The position numbers were made by a program, and so were the translations under genes. Shown piece after piece: positions 51,324 to 60,992 of a stretch of 64,000 nt of DNA. The notes under the pieces are model-generated. The model ran no database searches and was not told where the DNA came from. It saw nothing but the letters and a program-made list of their open reading frames with translations. The stretch's first letter is position 1, and the number at the start of each line of letters is the position of its first letter. This DNA comes from a bacterium (GTDB taxonomy: Bacteria > Sumerlaeota > Sumerlaeia > SLMS01 > JAHLLQ01): contig JAHLLQ010000002.1 in assembly GCA_020444065.1 (NCBI GenBank), forward strand, positions 682,001 to 746,000, written 5' to 3'.

Positions 51324-51808
51324 GCGATTCGCCCCCATTTGCAGTTGGTTTCGGTTACGACGTTCATCGCTTCGCAGAGGGACGTCGCCTGGTTCTGGGC
51401 GGTGTCGAGATCCGCTCAGATCTTGGTCTTCTCGGCCACAGCGATGCGGACGTTCTCTTGCACGCGGTGTGCGATGCGTTGCTCGGCGCGGCTGCATTGG
51501 GCGATATCGGGCACTTCTTCCCAAACGACGATCCCAAGTGGAAAGACGCGGATAGCCGCGTCCTGCTGCGCGAAGTTCGTCGCCAGATGACCGTTCATGG
51601 CTGGTCGGTTGGAAATGTGGACGCGACTCTCGTTGCCGAGCGTCCAAAGATCGCGCCACATATCGACGCGATGCGCGCGATTATCTCGGAGGATCTTGGG
51701 ATCCCGCCTTACCGCATCGGGATCAAGGCGACAACGAACGAAGGGATGGGGTTTGTCGGCAGGGGAGAGGGCATTGCCGCGATGGCGACGGCGTTACTCT
51801 TCCGTTGA
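51320..51808 (+). CDS. ispF: 2-C-methyl-D-erythritol 2,4-cyclodiphosphate synthase
   Basis: MEP pathway: cyclises CDP-ME 2-phosphate to MEcPP. 162 residues. Zinc ligands in GYDVHRF and [33 protein letters not shown] and the closing [20 protein letters not shown] are diagnostic. Its 3' end overlaps the convergent kinase gene by 15 bases. Confidence 0.96.
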   Translation: MSDSPPFAVGFGYDVHRFAEGRRLVLGGVEIRSDLGLLGHSDADVLLHAVCDALLGAAALGDIGHFFPNDDPKWKDADSRVLLREVRRQMTVHGWSVGNVDATLVAERPKIAPHIDAMRAIISEDLGIPPYRIGIKATTNEGMGFVGRGEGIAAMATALLFR

Positions 51809-53098
51809 TGGGCCGAGAATCTCCGCCTCGATCAACGCCATCAATCGATCGACTTCCTGCCAGTCTCCGCGTGCCCGTGCGGCCTCCAATTGATTGCGGC
51901 GTTCGAACGCCCTCATTGTCAATTGCCCGCCGGATGTTTGCAGGTAGCGGTCGACCAGGCGAAGGCGTCGCTCGATCTGCGACTGATCGATTTCCGGTTC
52001 CTGCGATACATCCATCAGACCCGAATTGACCGACTGCCAGACGACGAATCCGCCAATTGCGAATCCGATCAGCAACCCGATCGCAAGTGCCCAACGTTGG
52101 AAGAACTCACGAATGCGCCGACGGAGCATCAGGCCGGAACTCGATGACTCATCCATCAGAACGCGTTCTAACTCGCGACGGAACTGGTCTGCATCGGCGA
52201 ATCGTCGCAGAGGATTCGGATGCAGGCCGCGGCTGACCAGTCGCAGCAATCCCGGCGACAAGTCGCGTCGCGTGTCTTCCAGGTTCTGAACCAGGCCGTT
52301 CTTGTTTGCGTAGAAGAACGCCTCCATGTCGCGCTGGCGCCCGAACGGCGTCATTCGCGCCAAGGCGAAGTACAGCGTCGCGGTGAGCGAGAAGATGTCG
52401 CTCGATGGTCCGAACGCCTCCCCGCGTGCCTGTTCAGGCGCCATATAGCCCAATGTTCCGCATACCGAGCCGCCGCCCGCCCAGGCTTCCTCGATGCTCG
52501 ATGCCAGACCGAAGTCCGCCACTTTCACGCGACCAGTCGGTCCGATCAGAATGTTCTGCGGCTTAATATCGCGGTGCAGAATGCCCTGGTCGTGGGCGAA
52601 CGCGATCCCGGAGGCCGCTTCGGCAATGATGCGCAGCGCCTGCGGCACAGAGACGATCGGCTCTCGCCGCACCCAGTCGTACAGCGTCTGGCCGTTGATG
52701 TATTCCATGGCGAAGAAGACGATGTCGCCCGCGCGATGCCACGAATACACCTGGACGATGTTTTCGTGAGTGAGGCGGCTCATGCGCTCCGCTTCGCGCT
52801 TCAAATCCTCAACATGCTTCTCGGAGTGCGGGCCTAAGGCAATGAATTTCAGTGCAACGCGACGGCCGAGTTGCACATCCGTCGCCAGCACCACCGCGCC
52901 CATTCCGCCTTGGCCAAGGACGCGCTCCGCTTCGAATCCAGCCTCAAGGGCGATGGCCGCCAGTTTGTCTGTGAGCGAGAGCTCTTCGCGCCCAACGTAC
53001 GGACCGCTGGTTGCGATGGACGCCAAAGACTCGAACGCCTCGCTGACGCGTCCTTCGAAGAACGAACTGGATGGGGATTGCGAGACGGCAGTTTCCAT
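51794..53098 (-). CDS. Transmembrane Ser/Thr protein kinase (Hanks type)
   Basis: 434 residues. Kinase domain: glycine loop GQGGMG (62-67), Lys84, catalytic HRDIKPQN (175-182), DFG (195-197) and APE-type PE (221-222); all key residues are present, so it should be active. One membrane helix (about 336-354) and an extracytoplasmic tail of about 80 residues that is helical and charged, with no PASTA repeats. A 57-residue N-terminal extension precedes the kinase. The unknown gene at 53116 is 17 bases upstream and likely in the same transcript. Confidence 0.92.
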   Translation of the reverse strand: METAVSQSPSSSFFEGRVSEAFESLASIATSGPYVGREELSLTDKLAAIALEAGFEAERVLGQGGMGAVVLATDVQLGRRVALKFIALGPHSEKHVEDLKREAERMSRLTHENIVQVYSWHRAGDIVFFAMEYINGQTLYDWVRREPIVSVPQALRIIAEAASGIAFAHDQGILHRDIKPQNILIGPTGRVKVADFGLASSIEEAWAGGGSVCGTLGYMAPEQARGEAFGPSSDIFSLTATLYFALARMTPFGRQRDMEAFFYANKNGLVQNLEDTRRDLSPGLLRLVSRGLHPNPLRRFADADQFRRELERVLMDESSSSGLMLRRRIREFFQRWALAIGLLIGFAIGGFVVWQSVNSGLMDVSQEPEIDQSQIERRLRLVDRYLQTSGGQLTMRAFERRNQLEAARARGDWQEVDRLMALIEAEILGPSTEE

Positions 53099-53115
53099 GA
53101 CCCGTTCGCCTCAGA

Positions 53116-53877
53116 TCACCCGCGCCGGAACAGGCCTTTGACTTTGCCGAGCAGCCCGTCGTCGTCCACTTTCGTGGCTGGGGCGGCCATCGGGTAAGGC
53201 GGCAACGAGGAAAGCTTCTCGTACTCCGGCTGGCAGACCTCATCGACTTGTGTGAGGAACCGCTCCTGATCCCGCGGAGGCAACCCCACGGTTAACGCCG
53301 CCGCACGTCGGGCGCCGTCGAGGTTCTCAAAGCCCTTTGCCTTTGCAAAGCGCTTGGCGTCCTTCTCTTCGATGTGTGGAACGAAAGGGCAGAAGGGATC
53401 GAAGCTGGGCAGGACGTTCGGAACTTCGCGAATGCGTCCCATCAGGATCAGGTTCACGATGTTCTCGGCCTGCGCGGTCAGGATTACGATCTTCTCGCGC
53501 GACTTCTCCTGCTTGAACGCCCAGTTCGCGTCGACGCGGATGAAGCCCTTCTTGCCACGATTGGAAAGGCGGCGCTGCAGCAGTTGGAGGGAACTGAGCC
53601 AGACCCAAAGGTGCGGCGAACTCTGCACGGCACCAACGACGTTGCTCATGCGCGCCTCGGCGACTTCGACCGGGGTCTCGTACCGATTTCGCAACGCCGA
53701 TGAGCCGCCGCGGTCTTCGATATGATCATCCGGTTCCCAGATATTCCGTCCGCCGAAGCAGAAAATCCAGCCAATCGGGATGCCGGTCGGGCACTCGGCG
53801 ATCACATCCACGTTCGAGGTGGGTGCCTCGGCCTGGAAACGCTGGAGCGAGAACAGCAGACGTGCGGGCTTCGACAT
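53116..53877 (-). CDS. Hypothetical protein upstream of the kinase
   Basis: 253 residues from ATG 53877 (GAGG upstream). Soluble, no signal peptide or membrane helix. Features seen: GWIFCFGGRNIWEPDD in the N-terminal third, a helical middle (SLQLLQRRLSNRGKKGFIRV), a Pro-rich SFDPFCPFVPH segment, and a basic C-terminus (GKVKGLFRRG). I do not recognise the family. Position directly before the kinase suggests it is a kinase partner or substrate; that is inference. Confidence 0.6.
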   Translation of the reverse strand: MSKPARLLFSLQRFQAEAPTSNVDVIAECPTGIPIGWIFCFGGRNIWEPDDHIEDRGGSSALRNRYETPVEVAEARMSNVVGAVQSSPHLWVWLSSLQLLQRRLSNRGKKGFIRVDANWAFKQEKSREKIVILTAQAENIVNLILMGRIREVPNVLPSFDPFCPFVPHIEEKDAKRFAKAKGFENLDGARRAAALTVGLPPRDQERFLTQVDEVCQPEYEKLSSLPPYPMAAPATKVDDDGLLGKVKGLFRRG

Positions 53878-54063
53878 GAGCCTCAATCCTCACGAGAATA
53901 CCCAATGCAAAAAGGAGGAGGCTGGGAAGTCAAGCCATCTCAAACGTCGACTACGCCGGAGCGTCGGCGACCCGCTTCCAGGCCCAACGCCGCCGGGAAC
54001 CCTTCCCGGTAGACACCGCCAGGGGGTTGTGTCATAAACCGCCAAATGCCCGGAGGTTTCTCC

Positions 54064-55434
54064 ATGAAGACCATCATCGAGCCATTTCGCATTAAGACGG
54101 TTGAAACGATCCGCATGACCACGCCCGCCGAGCGCGAGGAGTACCTGAAGCGCGCCGGTTACAACGTGTTCAAGCTCCCCGCCGAGGAGGTGCTGATTGA
54201 TCTGCTGACGGACAGCGGCACAGCAGCGATGAGCGCAGAGCAGTGGGCCGCCCTGATGCGAGGCGACGAGTCCTACGCCGGCAGCCAAAGCTGGGAGCGC
54301 TTCGAGGCCTCGGTGAAAGACATCTTCGGCTTCGACTACATCATTCCCACGCACCAGGGGCGGGCAGCCGAGCGCATTCTCTTCAGCACAGTCTGCCGGT
54401 CCGGCCACATCGTGCCGAACAACACGCACTTCGACACGACGCGTGCGAACATCGAATTCGCCGATGCGAAGGCCGTGGACCTCGTGATCAAGGAAGGTCT
54501 CGATCCGGCCAGTCGCCATCCCTTCAAGGGCAACATGGACATCGCGAAGCTGGAGGCACTGATTGAAACCGAAGGCGTCGAGAACATCCCCATTTGCATG
54601 CTGACCGTGACGAATAACGCCGGCGGCGGGCAGCCGGTTTCGATGGAGAACATCAAGGCTGTTTCCGCCGTCTGTCGTAAGCACGGTATTCCGTTCTTCC
54701 TCGATGCGTGCCGAATCGCGGAGAACGCGTACTTCATCAAGATGCGCGAGCCGGGCTATGCCGATCGCACCGCAAAGTCGATTGCCCAGGAGATGTGCTC
54801 CTACGCCGATGGTTGCACGATGTCGGCGAAGAAGGACGGGCTTGCAAATATTGGCGGTTTCCTGGCGATGAACGATCCGAAGCTGGCGCGCCAGGAGCGG
54901 GATCTGTTGATCCTGACGGAAGGCTTCCCGACATACGGCGGCCTGGCCGGGCGCGACCTGGAAGCCATTGCCGTCGGACTGCAGGAAGCTCTCGACGAAG
55001 ACTACCTCGAGTATCGCACTGCGTCGGTTCGCTACCTGGGCGAACACATCAGCAAGAACGGCGTGCCGATCGTGCAACCTCCCGGCGGGCACGCGATCTT
55101 CATCGATGCAAAGGCCATGTTGCCCCAGATTCCGCCGCTGCAATTCCCAGGGCAGTCGCTCGTCTGCGCGCTGTACCTGAAGGGCGGGATTCGCGCTGTT
55201 GAGATCGGCAGCGTGATGTTCGGCAAGAAGGACAAGGATGGCAATGACTTGCCGGCGCCGATGGAACTCGTGCGCCTCGCGATCCCGCGCCGCGTTTACA
55301 CACAGAGCCACGTCGACTACCTGATTGAAGCCATTCTGGAAGTCTACGCCGAACGTGAGAACCTCCGCGGCCTGCGCATCGTTGATGAGGCGCCTTTCCT
55401 GCGACACTTCACGGCGGACTTCGAGATTGTGTAA
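54064..55434 (+). CDS. tnaA: Tryptophanase / tyrosine phenol-lyase family, probably tryptophanase
   Basis: 456 residues; a PLP beta-eliminating lyase. PLP lysine is Lys257 in TMSAKKDGL. The length equals tyrosine phenol-lyase of Citrobacter, but the two residues that set its phenol specificity (Thr124 and Arg381 there) are Asp124 (HFDTTR) and Ile381 (RAVEIGS) here, the tryptophanase-type state. So the likely reaction is tryptophan to indole, pyruvate and ammonia. ATG 54064 follows GGAGG; the upstream ATG at 54046 has none. No TnaC-like leader peptide seen. Ends at a strong terminator. Confidence 0.82.
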   Translation: MKTIIEPFRIKTVETIRMTTPAEREEYLKRAGYNVFKLPAEEVLIDLLTDSGTAAMSAEQWAALMRGDESYAGSQSWERFEASVKDIFGFDYIIPTHQGRAAERILFSTVCRSGHIVPNNTHFDTTRANIEFADAKAVDLVIKEGLDPASRHPFKGNMDIAKLEALIETEGVENIPICMLTVTNNAGGGQPVSMENIKAVSAVCRKHGIPFFLDACRIAENAYFIKMREPGYADRTAKSIAQEMCSYADGCTMSAKKDGLANIGGFLAMNDPKLARQERDLLILTEGFPTYGGLAGRDLEAIAVGLQEALDEDYLEYRTASVRYLGEHISKNGVPIVQPPGGHAIFIDAKAMLPQIPPLQFPGQSLVCALYLKGGIRAVEIGSVMFGKKDKDGNDLPAPMELVRLAIPRRVYTQSHVDYLIEAILEVYAERENLRGLRIVDEAPFLRHFTADFEIV

Positions 55435-55461
55435 TGTTAATGAAGGTCGCCCATGAATGAA

Positions 55462-55491
55462 AGGAGCGCCGAGTTTTTGCTCGGCGCTCCT
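55462..55491. terminator. Bidirectional terminator between the lyase and transketolase genes
   Basis: A perfect 12-bp stem (AGGAGCGCCGAG / CTCGGCGCTCCT) with loop TTTTTG between convergent genes; TGTTGTT follows on the plus strand. Confidence 0.85.
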
Positions 55492-55520
55492 GTTGTTCGT
55501 GTCTCAAGTCGCTCGGGCAA

Positions 55521-57539
55521 TCAGCTCAATAGCGCCTTCGCCTTGGCGACGACGTTCTCGACCGTGAAGCCGAAGTACTCGGCCAGATCCTTGGCCGGGG
55601 CGGATGCGCCGAAGCGATCCTCGATGACGACGTACGCGCCGCAATCGGTCGCGAACTCTTCCCAGCCCTGGCGGATTCCGGCTTCAACGACGACGCGCTT
55701 GCGAACGCTACTCGGGAGAACCTCTTCGCGATAGTCGTCCGATTGGCGACGGAATAACTCCTGGCTCGGCATGCTGACAACACGCACGCTCTTGCCTTCC
55801 GCCTCCAACTTCTCCGCTGCGGCGATCGCAAGGCTGAGCTCGGAGCCAGTCGCGATCAGAATGACTTCGGGCTTCGGGCCGTTTTCCTTCCGGATCACGT
55901 ACGCGCCCTTCGTCAACCCATCTGCGGCGGCCAGTTTGCCTTCGCCGCGATCGAGCGTCGGAATGCCCTGGCGGGTGAGTGCCAGTGCGATCGGGCCATC
56001 CTTCTCTTCAATGGCCACTTCCCATGCCACGGCAGCTTCATGCGCATCGCCCGGCCGGATGACGGTCAGGTTCGGAATGCAGCGAAGCGCGGCCAGGTGT
56101 TCGATGGGCTGGTGCGTTGGGCCGTCTTCACCGAGGAAAATCGAGTCGTGCGTGAAGACAAACACTGCCGGCAGGCTCATCAGGGATGCCAGACGCACTG
56201 CCGGGCGCATGTAGTCGCTGAAGACCATGAACGTCGCACCGTAGGGCTTGAACGAGCCGTAAAGGCTCATGCCGTTCATGATCGAGCCCATCGCGTGCTC
56301 GCGGATGCCGAAGTGCAAATTGCGGCCGCTGAACTTGCCAGGGCCGATGCTGTCCGAGCCCTTGATCAGAGTGTTCGTCGACGGCGCAAGGTCTGCCGAC
56401 CCGCCGACGAGCCATGGCACCGCGGGGGCGTACGCGTTCAGCGCGGCGCCGGCACTCTTGCGCGAAGCCACGCCTTTGCCCGCCTCAAACGTCGGGCGCA
56501 GAGCCTTCAGGTCCGGCACCTTCTGTTCGAACATGGCGTTGAAGGCGTCTCGCCGCTCGGCCGGGGCACCGTTCACGATCGCTTCCCACTTGGCGTAGCC
56601 GTCCGCGCCTTCCTTGGCACGGTTGCTCCAGATTTCGTAATCACCGTCGGGAACGTAGAAATCCTTATCGACGGGAAGGCCGAGGTTCTCCTTCGCCAGC
56701 TTTAGCTCTTCGGCACCCAGCGGCGATCCATGGATGCCCGCCGTTCCGACCTTGTTCGGTGCGCCAAAGCCGATCCTCGTGCGGCCGACGATAATCGACG
56801 GGCGATCCGTCTCTTCTTCTGCAGCCGTCAGCGCATGGTGCATCTGCTCAAAGTCATGACCGTCGACGTGTTGGACGTGCCAGCCGTAGGCCTCGAAACG
56901 CTTGCCCACATCCTCGCCGCTAAAGGTCAAATCCGTGTCGCCTTCGATCGTGATGTGGTTGTCGTCGTAGAAGTAAACCAGGCGGCCGAGACGATGGTGC
57001 CCAGCGAAGGAAGCGGCCTCCGCGGCGACGCCTTCCATCAAGTCGCCATCGGTCACGATTGCATAGATGCGATGATCGACGAGATCCGGGAAGCGCGCGG
57101 CCATCATGTCCGCGGCCAGCGCCATACCGACGCCATTGGCGAAGCCTTGGCCCAGTGGGCCGGTCGTTGTGTCGATACCCTTCGCGACGAAATTCTCGGG
57201 GTGTCCGGGGGTCTTGGAATGCAACTGACGGAAATTCTTCAGTTGGTCCATTGTGATATCTTCGTAGCCGCAGAGGTGCAGCAACGAGTAGAGGAGCATC
57301 GATCCGTGTCCGCCGGACAGGATAAAGCGATCGCGATTCGGCCAATCCGGGTGCGTCGGATCGAACCGAAGGTGATGCAGGAAAAGCAGAGCCGCAAAGT
57401 CCGCGCAGCCCATCGGAAGGCCCGGATGTCCGCTGTTTGCCTTCTCGATGCCGTCCATCGCAAGGCCACGAATGGTGTTGGCCAAACGGCGAAGGAGTTT
57501 GTCGTCCACAGTTTGGATACTGCCAGCTTCTGTCGTCAT
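55521..57539 (-). CDS. tkt: Transketolase
   Basis: 672 residues from ATG 57539 (AGGT upstream); the frame is open further but the extra residues have no family match. Thiamine diphosphate motif GDGDLMEGV, early motif [28 protein letters not shown], and the pyrimidine-domain segments [18 protein letters not shown] and GGSADLAPS. Moves two-carbon units between pentose and hexose/triose phosphates. rpe lies 1.4 kb upstream on the same strand. Confidence 0.96.
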   Translation of the reverse strand: MTTEAGSIQTVDDKLLRRLANTIRGLAMDGIEKANSGHPGLPMGCADFAALLFLHHLRFDPTHPDWPNRDRFILSGGHGSMLLYSLLHLCGYEDITMDQLKNFRQLHSKTPGHPENFVAKGIDTTTGPLGQGFANGVGMALAADMMAARFPDLVDHRIYAIVTDGDLMEGVAAEAASFAGHHRLGRLVYFYDDNHITIEGDTDLTFSGEDVGKRFEAYGWHVQHVDGHDFEQMHHALTAAEEETDRPSIIVGRTRIGFGAPNKVGTAGIHGSPLGAEELKLAKENLGLPVDKDFYVPDGDYEIWSNRAKEGADGYAKWEAIVNGAPAERRDAFNAMFEQKVPDLKALRPTFEAGKGVASRKSAGAALNAYAPAVPWLVGGSADLAPSTNTLIKGSDSIGPGKFSGRNLHFGIREHAMGSIMNGMSLYGSFKPYGATFMVFSDYMRPAVRLASLMSLPAVFVFTHDSIFLGEDGPTHQPIEHLAALRCIPNLTVIRPGDAHEAAVAWEVAIEEKDGPIALALTRQGIPTLDRGEGKLAAADGLTKGAYVIRKENGPKPEVILIATGSELSLAIAAAEKLEAEGKSVRVVSMPSQELFRRQSDDYREEVLPSSVRKRVVVEAGIRQGWEEFATDCGAYVVIEDRFGASAPAKDLAEYFGFTVENVVAKAKALLS

Positions 57540-57706
57540 GTGTTCTATACCTGTTTGGTGCGGATTTGTCGGCCCCTCGACAAGCGCATGAGTCAACGCA
57601 CGGCATGCCGAGTTGTCAACCGATGAGTCTGGCTGAGTAAGGTTCGCAGGCGTAATGAAAGCAATGATCGCCGGTCAGCTTCCTGGCCACGGGATCGTAA
57701 GCTGGG

Positions 57707-58903
57707 CTACTTGTCCTTCGGCAATTCACCGAACAGATAGGTCAGCGGAATCTGCAGGCGAGCGCGCCAGTCGGCTTCGCTGTGATTGGCGCCTTCCGCG
57801 ACGTAGACCATGAAGTCCTCCGGCTGCGTCCAACCCCAGCTTTCGAGCAGGGCCGTCATCTTGGCCTGGTAGGCGGCGTATTCTGAATCGATGCCCTCGG
57901 TTCCGTAGTCGAAGTACAGTTTCACATCGGTGGGGTAGTAGCCGCTCTCCTGGATTTCCTGGATGATCAGTCCGTTCTCCCACGGGTAGTGGGTCGACAG
58001 GCAACCGGCGGCGCTGAAGGTGTCGGAGTGCTTCCATCCGATGTAGAGCGAGATCAATCCGCCCATCGACGAGCCCATCACGGCCGTGTGCTCGCGATCA
58101 GGCAGCGTGCGGAACTCCGCGTCGACGCGGGGCTTCAGTTCCTCGACCATGAACTTGGCGTACAGTGGACCCAGGGCGTATGGAGAGTATTCATTCATGC
58201 GATCGTAGGTGCAGAAGGAGGCAACCACAATCATCTCCGGCATGATTCCTTCGCCGGCCAATTGTGCGATTTTCTCATCCGCACCCCAATCGACTCCCGC
58301 TGTACTGGTCCGCGGCTCAAAGACATTCTGCCCGTCGTGCATGTATAGCACGGGGTAGCGGCGCTCCGGTTCCGTCTCGTAACTCGGCGGCAACCAGATC
58401 GCGACATGTCGGTCCGGCTTCAGATATTTCGACTCCATGTTGAGCCAATACATCAGCTTGCCCGGAATCTCCGACGCCAGCGGCTCGGGAGGTTGCGGCT
58501 GTTCGTTGGAACCGAATTCGGGGATTTCAATCTCGAAGTCCGTATCGCCATCGACGACCACGACACAGTTCGGCGGGATGTTGCCCTGCTCATCCAGCGC
58601 TTCCTGTCCCCAATCGCCGAGTGTGAACTTGAACTCCACCTGCGTGCCGGTTGGGACCTCGAGAACCGCTTCGCGTTGCGTTCCCTTGCCGGTCATCTCG
58701 AAGAACCGCGGGTTCCAGGGGCCAAGCACCTTGAGGCTGCCCGCCAGGAAGACTGGCCCGAGACCTTCGGGGACTTCTGCTGTGATGCGCAGTGTACTCA
58801 TAGTTGTCGCTTCATCGGAGGAAGTGGGCTCGCTGCCAAAGGCGGAAACGGTACATCCCCAGAGGAGAAGCATCGATACAAGCATCCAGGCAGAGTGTCT
58901 CAT
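57707..58903 (-). CDS. Exported esterase (enterochelin-esterase/EstA-like) with CBM20-like domain
   Basis: 398 residues. A signal peptide with possible lipobox (LLLWGC) is followed by a starch-binding-like beta domain (VFLAGSLKVLGPWNP, LEVPTGTQVEFKFTLG). Then comes an alpha/beta hydrolase of the esterase D family: VLYMHDGQNVFEP, nucleophile Ser in MGSSMGGLISLY, likely Asp in DYGTEGIDSEY and His in VAEGANHSEADW. The order CBM20-esterase suggests action on an esterified polysaccharide or siderophore-like ester; substrate unknown. It lies between rpe and tkt on the same strand. Confidence 0.82.
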   Translation of the reverse strand: MRHSAWMLVSMLLLWGCTVSAFGSEPTSSDEATTMSTLRITAEVPEGLGPVFLAGSLKVLGPWNPRFFEMTGKGTQREAVLEVPTGTQVEFKFTLGDWGQEALDEQGNIPPNCVVVVDGDTDFEIEIPEFGSNEQPQPPEPLASEIPGKLMYWLNMESKYLKPDRHVAIWLPPSYETEPERRYPVLYMHDGQNVFEPRTSTAGVDWGADEKIAQLAGEGIMPEMIVVASFCTYDRMNEYSPYALGPLYAKFMVEELKPRVDAEFRTLPDREHTAVMGSSMGGLISLYIGWKHSDTFSAAGCLSTHYPWENGLIIQEIQESGYYPTDVKLYFDYGTEGIDSEYAAYQAKMTALLESWGWTQPEDFMVYVAEGANHSEADWRARLQIPLTYLFGELPKDK

Positions 58904-58974
58904 GGGCGAGTCCTCTCCTTCGGGGCAAAATCAGGTGCCCTCGGATGCGACATGCTGGACGTGTGTGCAAGGGG

Positions 58975-59742
58975 TTATTGCAGCTTCATCAGACCCTTGC
59001 GCAGGGCGCGCGTGTTTTCGCGGATCTTCCCATCGCGGAAGACGGACGTTCCTGCCACGAGAACATCGGCGCCTGCGGCGACGGCCAGGGGTGCAGTCTT
59101 CGGATTGATGCCGCCATCGACCTCGACCAGGTACTCGAGGCCCAACTCCTCACGAAGGAGCACCAATTCGCGCACCTTGTTGAGCGTAGCGGGGATCAAC
59201 TCTTGTCCGCCGAAGCCAGGCTCGACCGTCATCACGAGAATGAGGTCTGCGTGCTCGAGGCAATCGCGGATCTCCGCGACCTTCGTCTTCGGCTTGATGG
59301 AAATGCCGGAGTGGATGCCCTGGCGCCGGATGTACTTGAGAAGATTCACACTGTCTTCACCCGCGGCCTCGACGTGGAAGGTCAAATTCTGGACGCCCGC
59401 TTCGACGAACTGCTTCACGTACTTGCGCGGATCGTCGATCATCAGGTGACAGTCGAAATAGAGATGCTCGTTGATGGGGCGAATCTGACGGATGACGTCC
59501 GGACCGAAGCTGATGTTCGGAACGAAGTTCCCATCCATGATATCAAGATGCAGCCACGACAGAGATGTCGCCTTCAGTGGCTTAATGGAATCTTCGAGAT
59601 TTCGGAAATTCGCTGCAAGTAGTGAAGGCGCGATACGAACTCCGGTCCCCCGACCGGTACGCCTCACTGTCTTGTGATTCTTACTCTTGCGGCCTGCAGA
59701 CACCTTTGAACGGCGTGCTTTAGCGGCTTGTTCCACGTTCAT
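58975..59742 (-). CDS. rpe: Ribulose-phosphate 3-epimerase
   Basis: 255 residues from ATG 59742 (GGGGGA upstream). TIM barrel with APSLLAANF, HLDIMDGNFVPNISFGPDVI, CHLMIDDP, MTVEPGFGGQ and EVDGGINPKTAP; metal-binding His and Asp residues are in place. Interconverts ribulose 5-phosphate and xylulose 5-phosphate. A basic N-terminal extension of about 35 residues (AKARRSKVSAGRKSKNHKTV) precedes the barrel, unusual for the family. Upstream in-frame starts would lengthen it further. Confidence 0.95.
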   Translation of the reverse strand: MNVEQAAKARRSKVSAGRKSKNHKTVRRTGRGTGVRIAPSLLAANFRNLEDSIKPLKATSLSWLHLDIMDGNFVPNISFGPDVIRQIRPINEHLYFDCHLMIDDPRKYVKQFVEAGVQNLTFHVEAAGEDSVNLLKYIRRQGIHSGISIKPKTKVAEIRDCLEHADLILVMTVEPGFGGQELIPATLNKVRELVLLREELGLEYLVEVDGGINPKTAPLAVAAGADVLVAGTSVFRDGKIRENTRALRKGLMKLQ

Positions 59743-59920
59743 TCCCCCACGGAAGACGGTTTCAGAGTAGCAAGCGTATCGATGACCCTGCACAAGCAAA
59801 CTGCAGGAATCAAGGACAGCCTTGGGTGTTTCGATTTTCCTTGGGCCCAGGCCGATTTGTCTTCATGCTGTCCGCAAACAAATCCTCGCATGACCTCACA
59901 AAACAGAGAGGGGACGCGAC

Positions 59921-60982
59921 ATGAGTGCGGACTTGAATCACACAATTCTGGGAACAATGAACCCGGGGCACTGGTCTCTCGCCTCCGTTCCTCATTGCAC
60001 CGTTCAGACAATCGGCCAATCGCGGCAAGGCCTTCCGTTATTCGGTCTTACCGTTGGGTCCGGTCCAATTCGCGTCAGCATTACCGCCGGCGCTCATGCG
60101 GACGAACCGGTCGGTCCGCGTACCGCCGTGTATCTCGCAGCGGAAATGGCCGTGGGCGATTTGCCCTGGGCTCGCCAACTGGCGGAAAGGTGTACCTTCT
60201 GGATCGCCCCCCATGTCAACCCTGACGGCGATCTTCGGAACGCAAATTGGCAAGAAGCTCCCGGCGATTTCGAAGCCTGCATGAAACATGTGCACCGCGA
60301 ACTCCCCGGCGACGATGTCGAATTCAATTACCCGCGCAGCGAAGACGATGAAGAGGCACGCCCGGAGAATCTTGCTGTCGCGAAGTTTCTTCGCTCGGCC
60401 AATGGGCCGTTCGATCTGCATCTTTCTCTGCACAGCATGGGCGTGGCGGAAGGCGCGTGGTTCTTAATCTGCCGCGAGTGGGTGGAGCGCGCGCGCAACG
60501 CGGGTATGCTCGAACGCCTTGCGAACATCGCCGGTCGACACGGCGTGGGATTGCACGACATGGAACGTCACGGCGAGAAAGGCTTCAGCCGAATCGCCCC
60601 CGGTTTCTGCACAACCCCACGTTCCGATGCGATGCGCGAATTCTTCCTGGAACAGAACGATCTTGAAACGGCGGCGCTCTTCCGCCCGAGCTCGATGGAG
60701 TTTGTCCAATCGCTCGGTGGCGATCCGCTCTGTTTGGTCAGCGAAATGCCGTACTTCATCTTGCGCGCGGCGGAATCATCCGACGAGCCGCTGGATTCAC
60801 GGCCATACTTCCGACTTCGCGCGCAACTGCCTCACGTGCGCGCTGCGTTGGAACACGGCGATGAGAATCCACTCGATGAAGTCGTGAAGGAATTCGGGAT
60901 CGAACCGATGTCATGGGAATCGCACCGCGACCTGCAGCTCGCCTTCATCCGCGAAGGCGTGCGGCTGGTAGGAATGCAGTAG
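59921..60982 (+). CDS. M14 family zinc carboxypeptidase
   Basis: 353 residues, no signal peptide. Zinc ligands His and Glu in AGAHADEPVGPRT and the later His in LHLSLHSMG, with HVNPDGD as in the M14 fold. The catalytic Glu is probably in SEMPYFIL. The family removes C-terminal residues from peptides or cleaves amide-linked muropeptides or amino-acid conjugates. Alone on the plus strand, ending 10 bases from the convergent prenyl synthase gene. Confidence 0.85.
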   Translation: MSADLNHTILGTMNPGHWSLASVPHCTVQTIGQSRQGLPLFGLTVGSGPIRVSITAGAHADEPVGPRTAVYLAAEMAVGDLPWARQLAERCTFWIAPHVNPDGDLRNANWQEAPGDFEACMKHVHRELPGDDVEFNYPRSEDDEEARPENLAVAKFLRSANGPFDLHLSLHSMGVAEGAWFLICREWVERARNAGMLERLANIAGRHGVGLHDMERHGEKGFSRIAPGFCTTPRSDAMREFFLEQNDLETAALFRPSSMEFVQSLGGDPLCLVSEMPYFILRAAESSDEPLDSRPYFRLRAQLPHVRAALEHGDENPLDEVVKEFGIEPMSWESHRDLQLAFIREGVRLVGMQ

Positions 60983-60992
60983 CGGATTGGGA

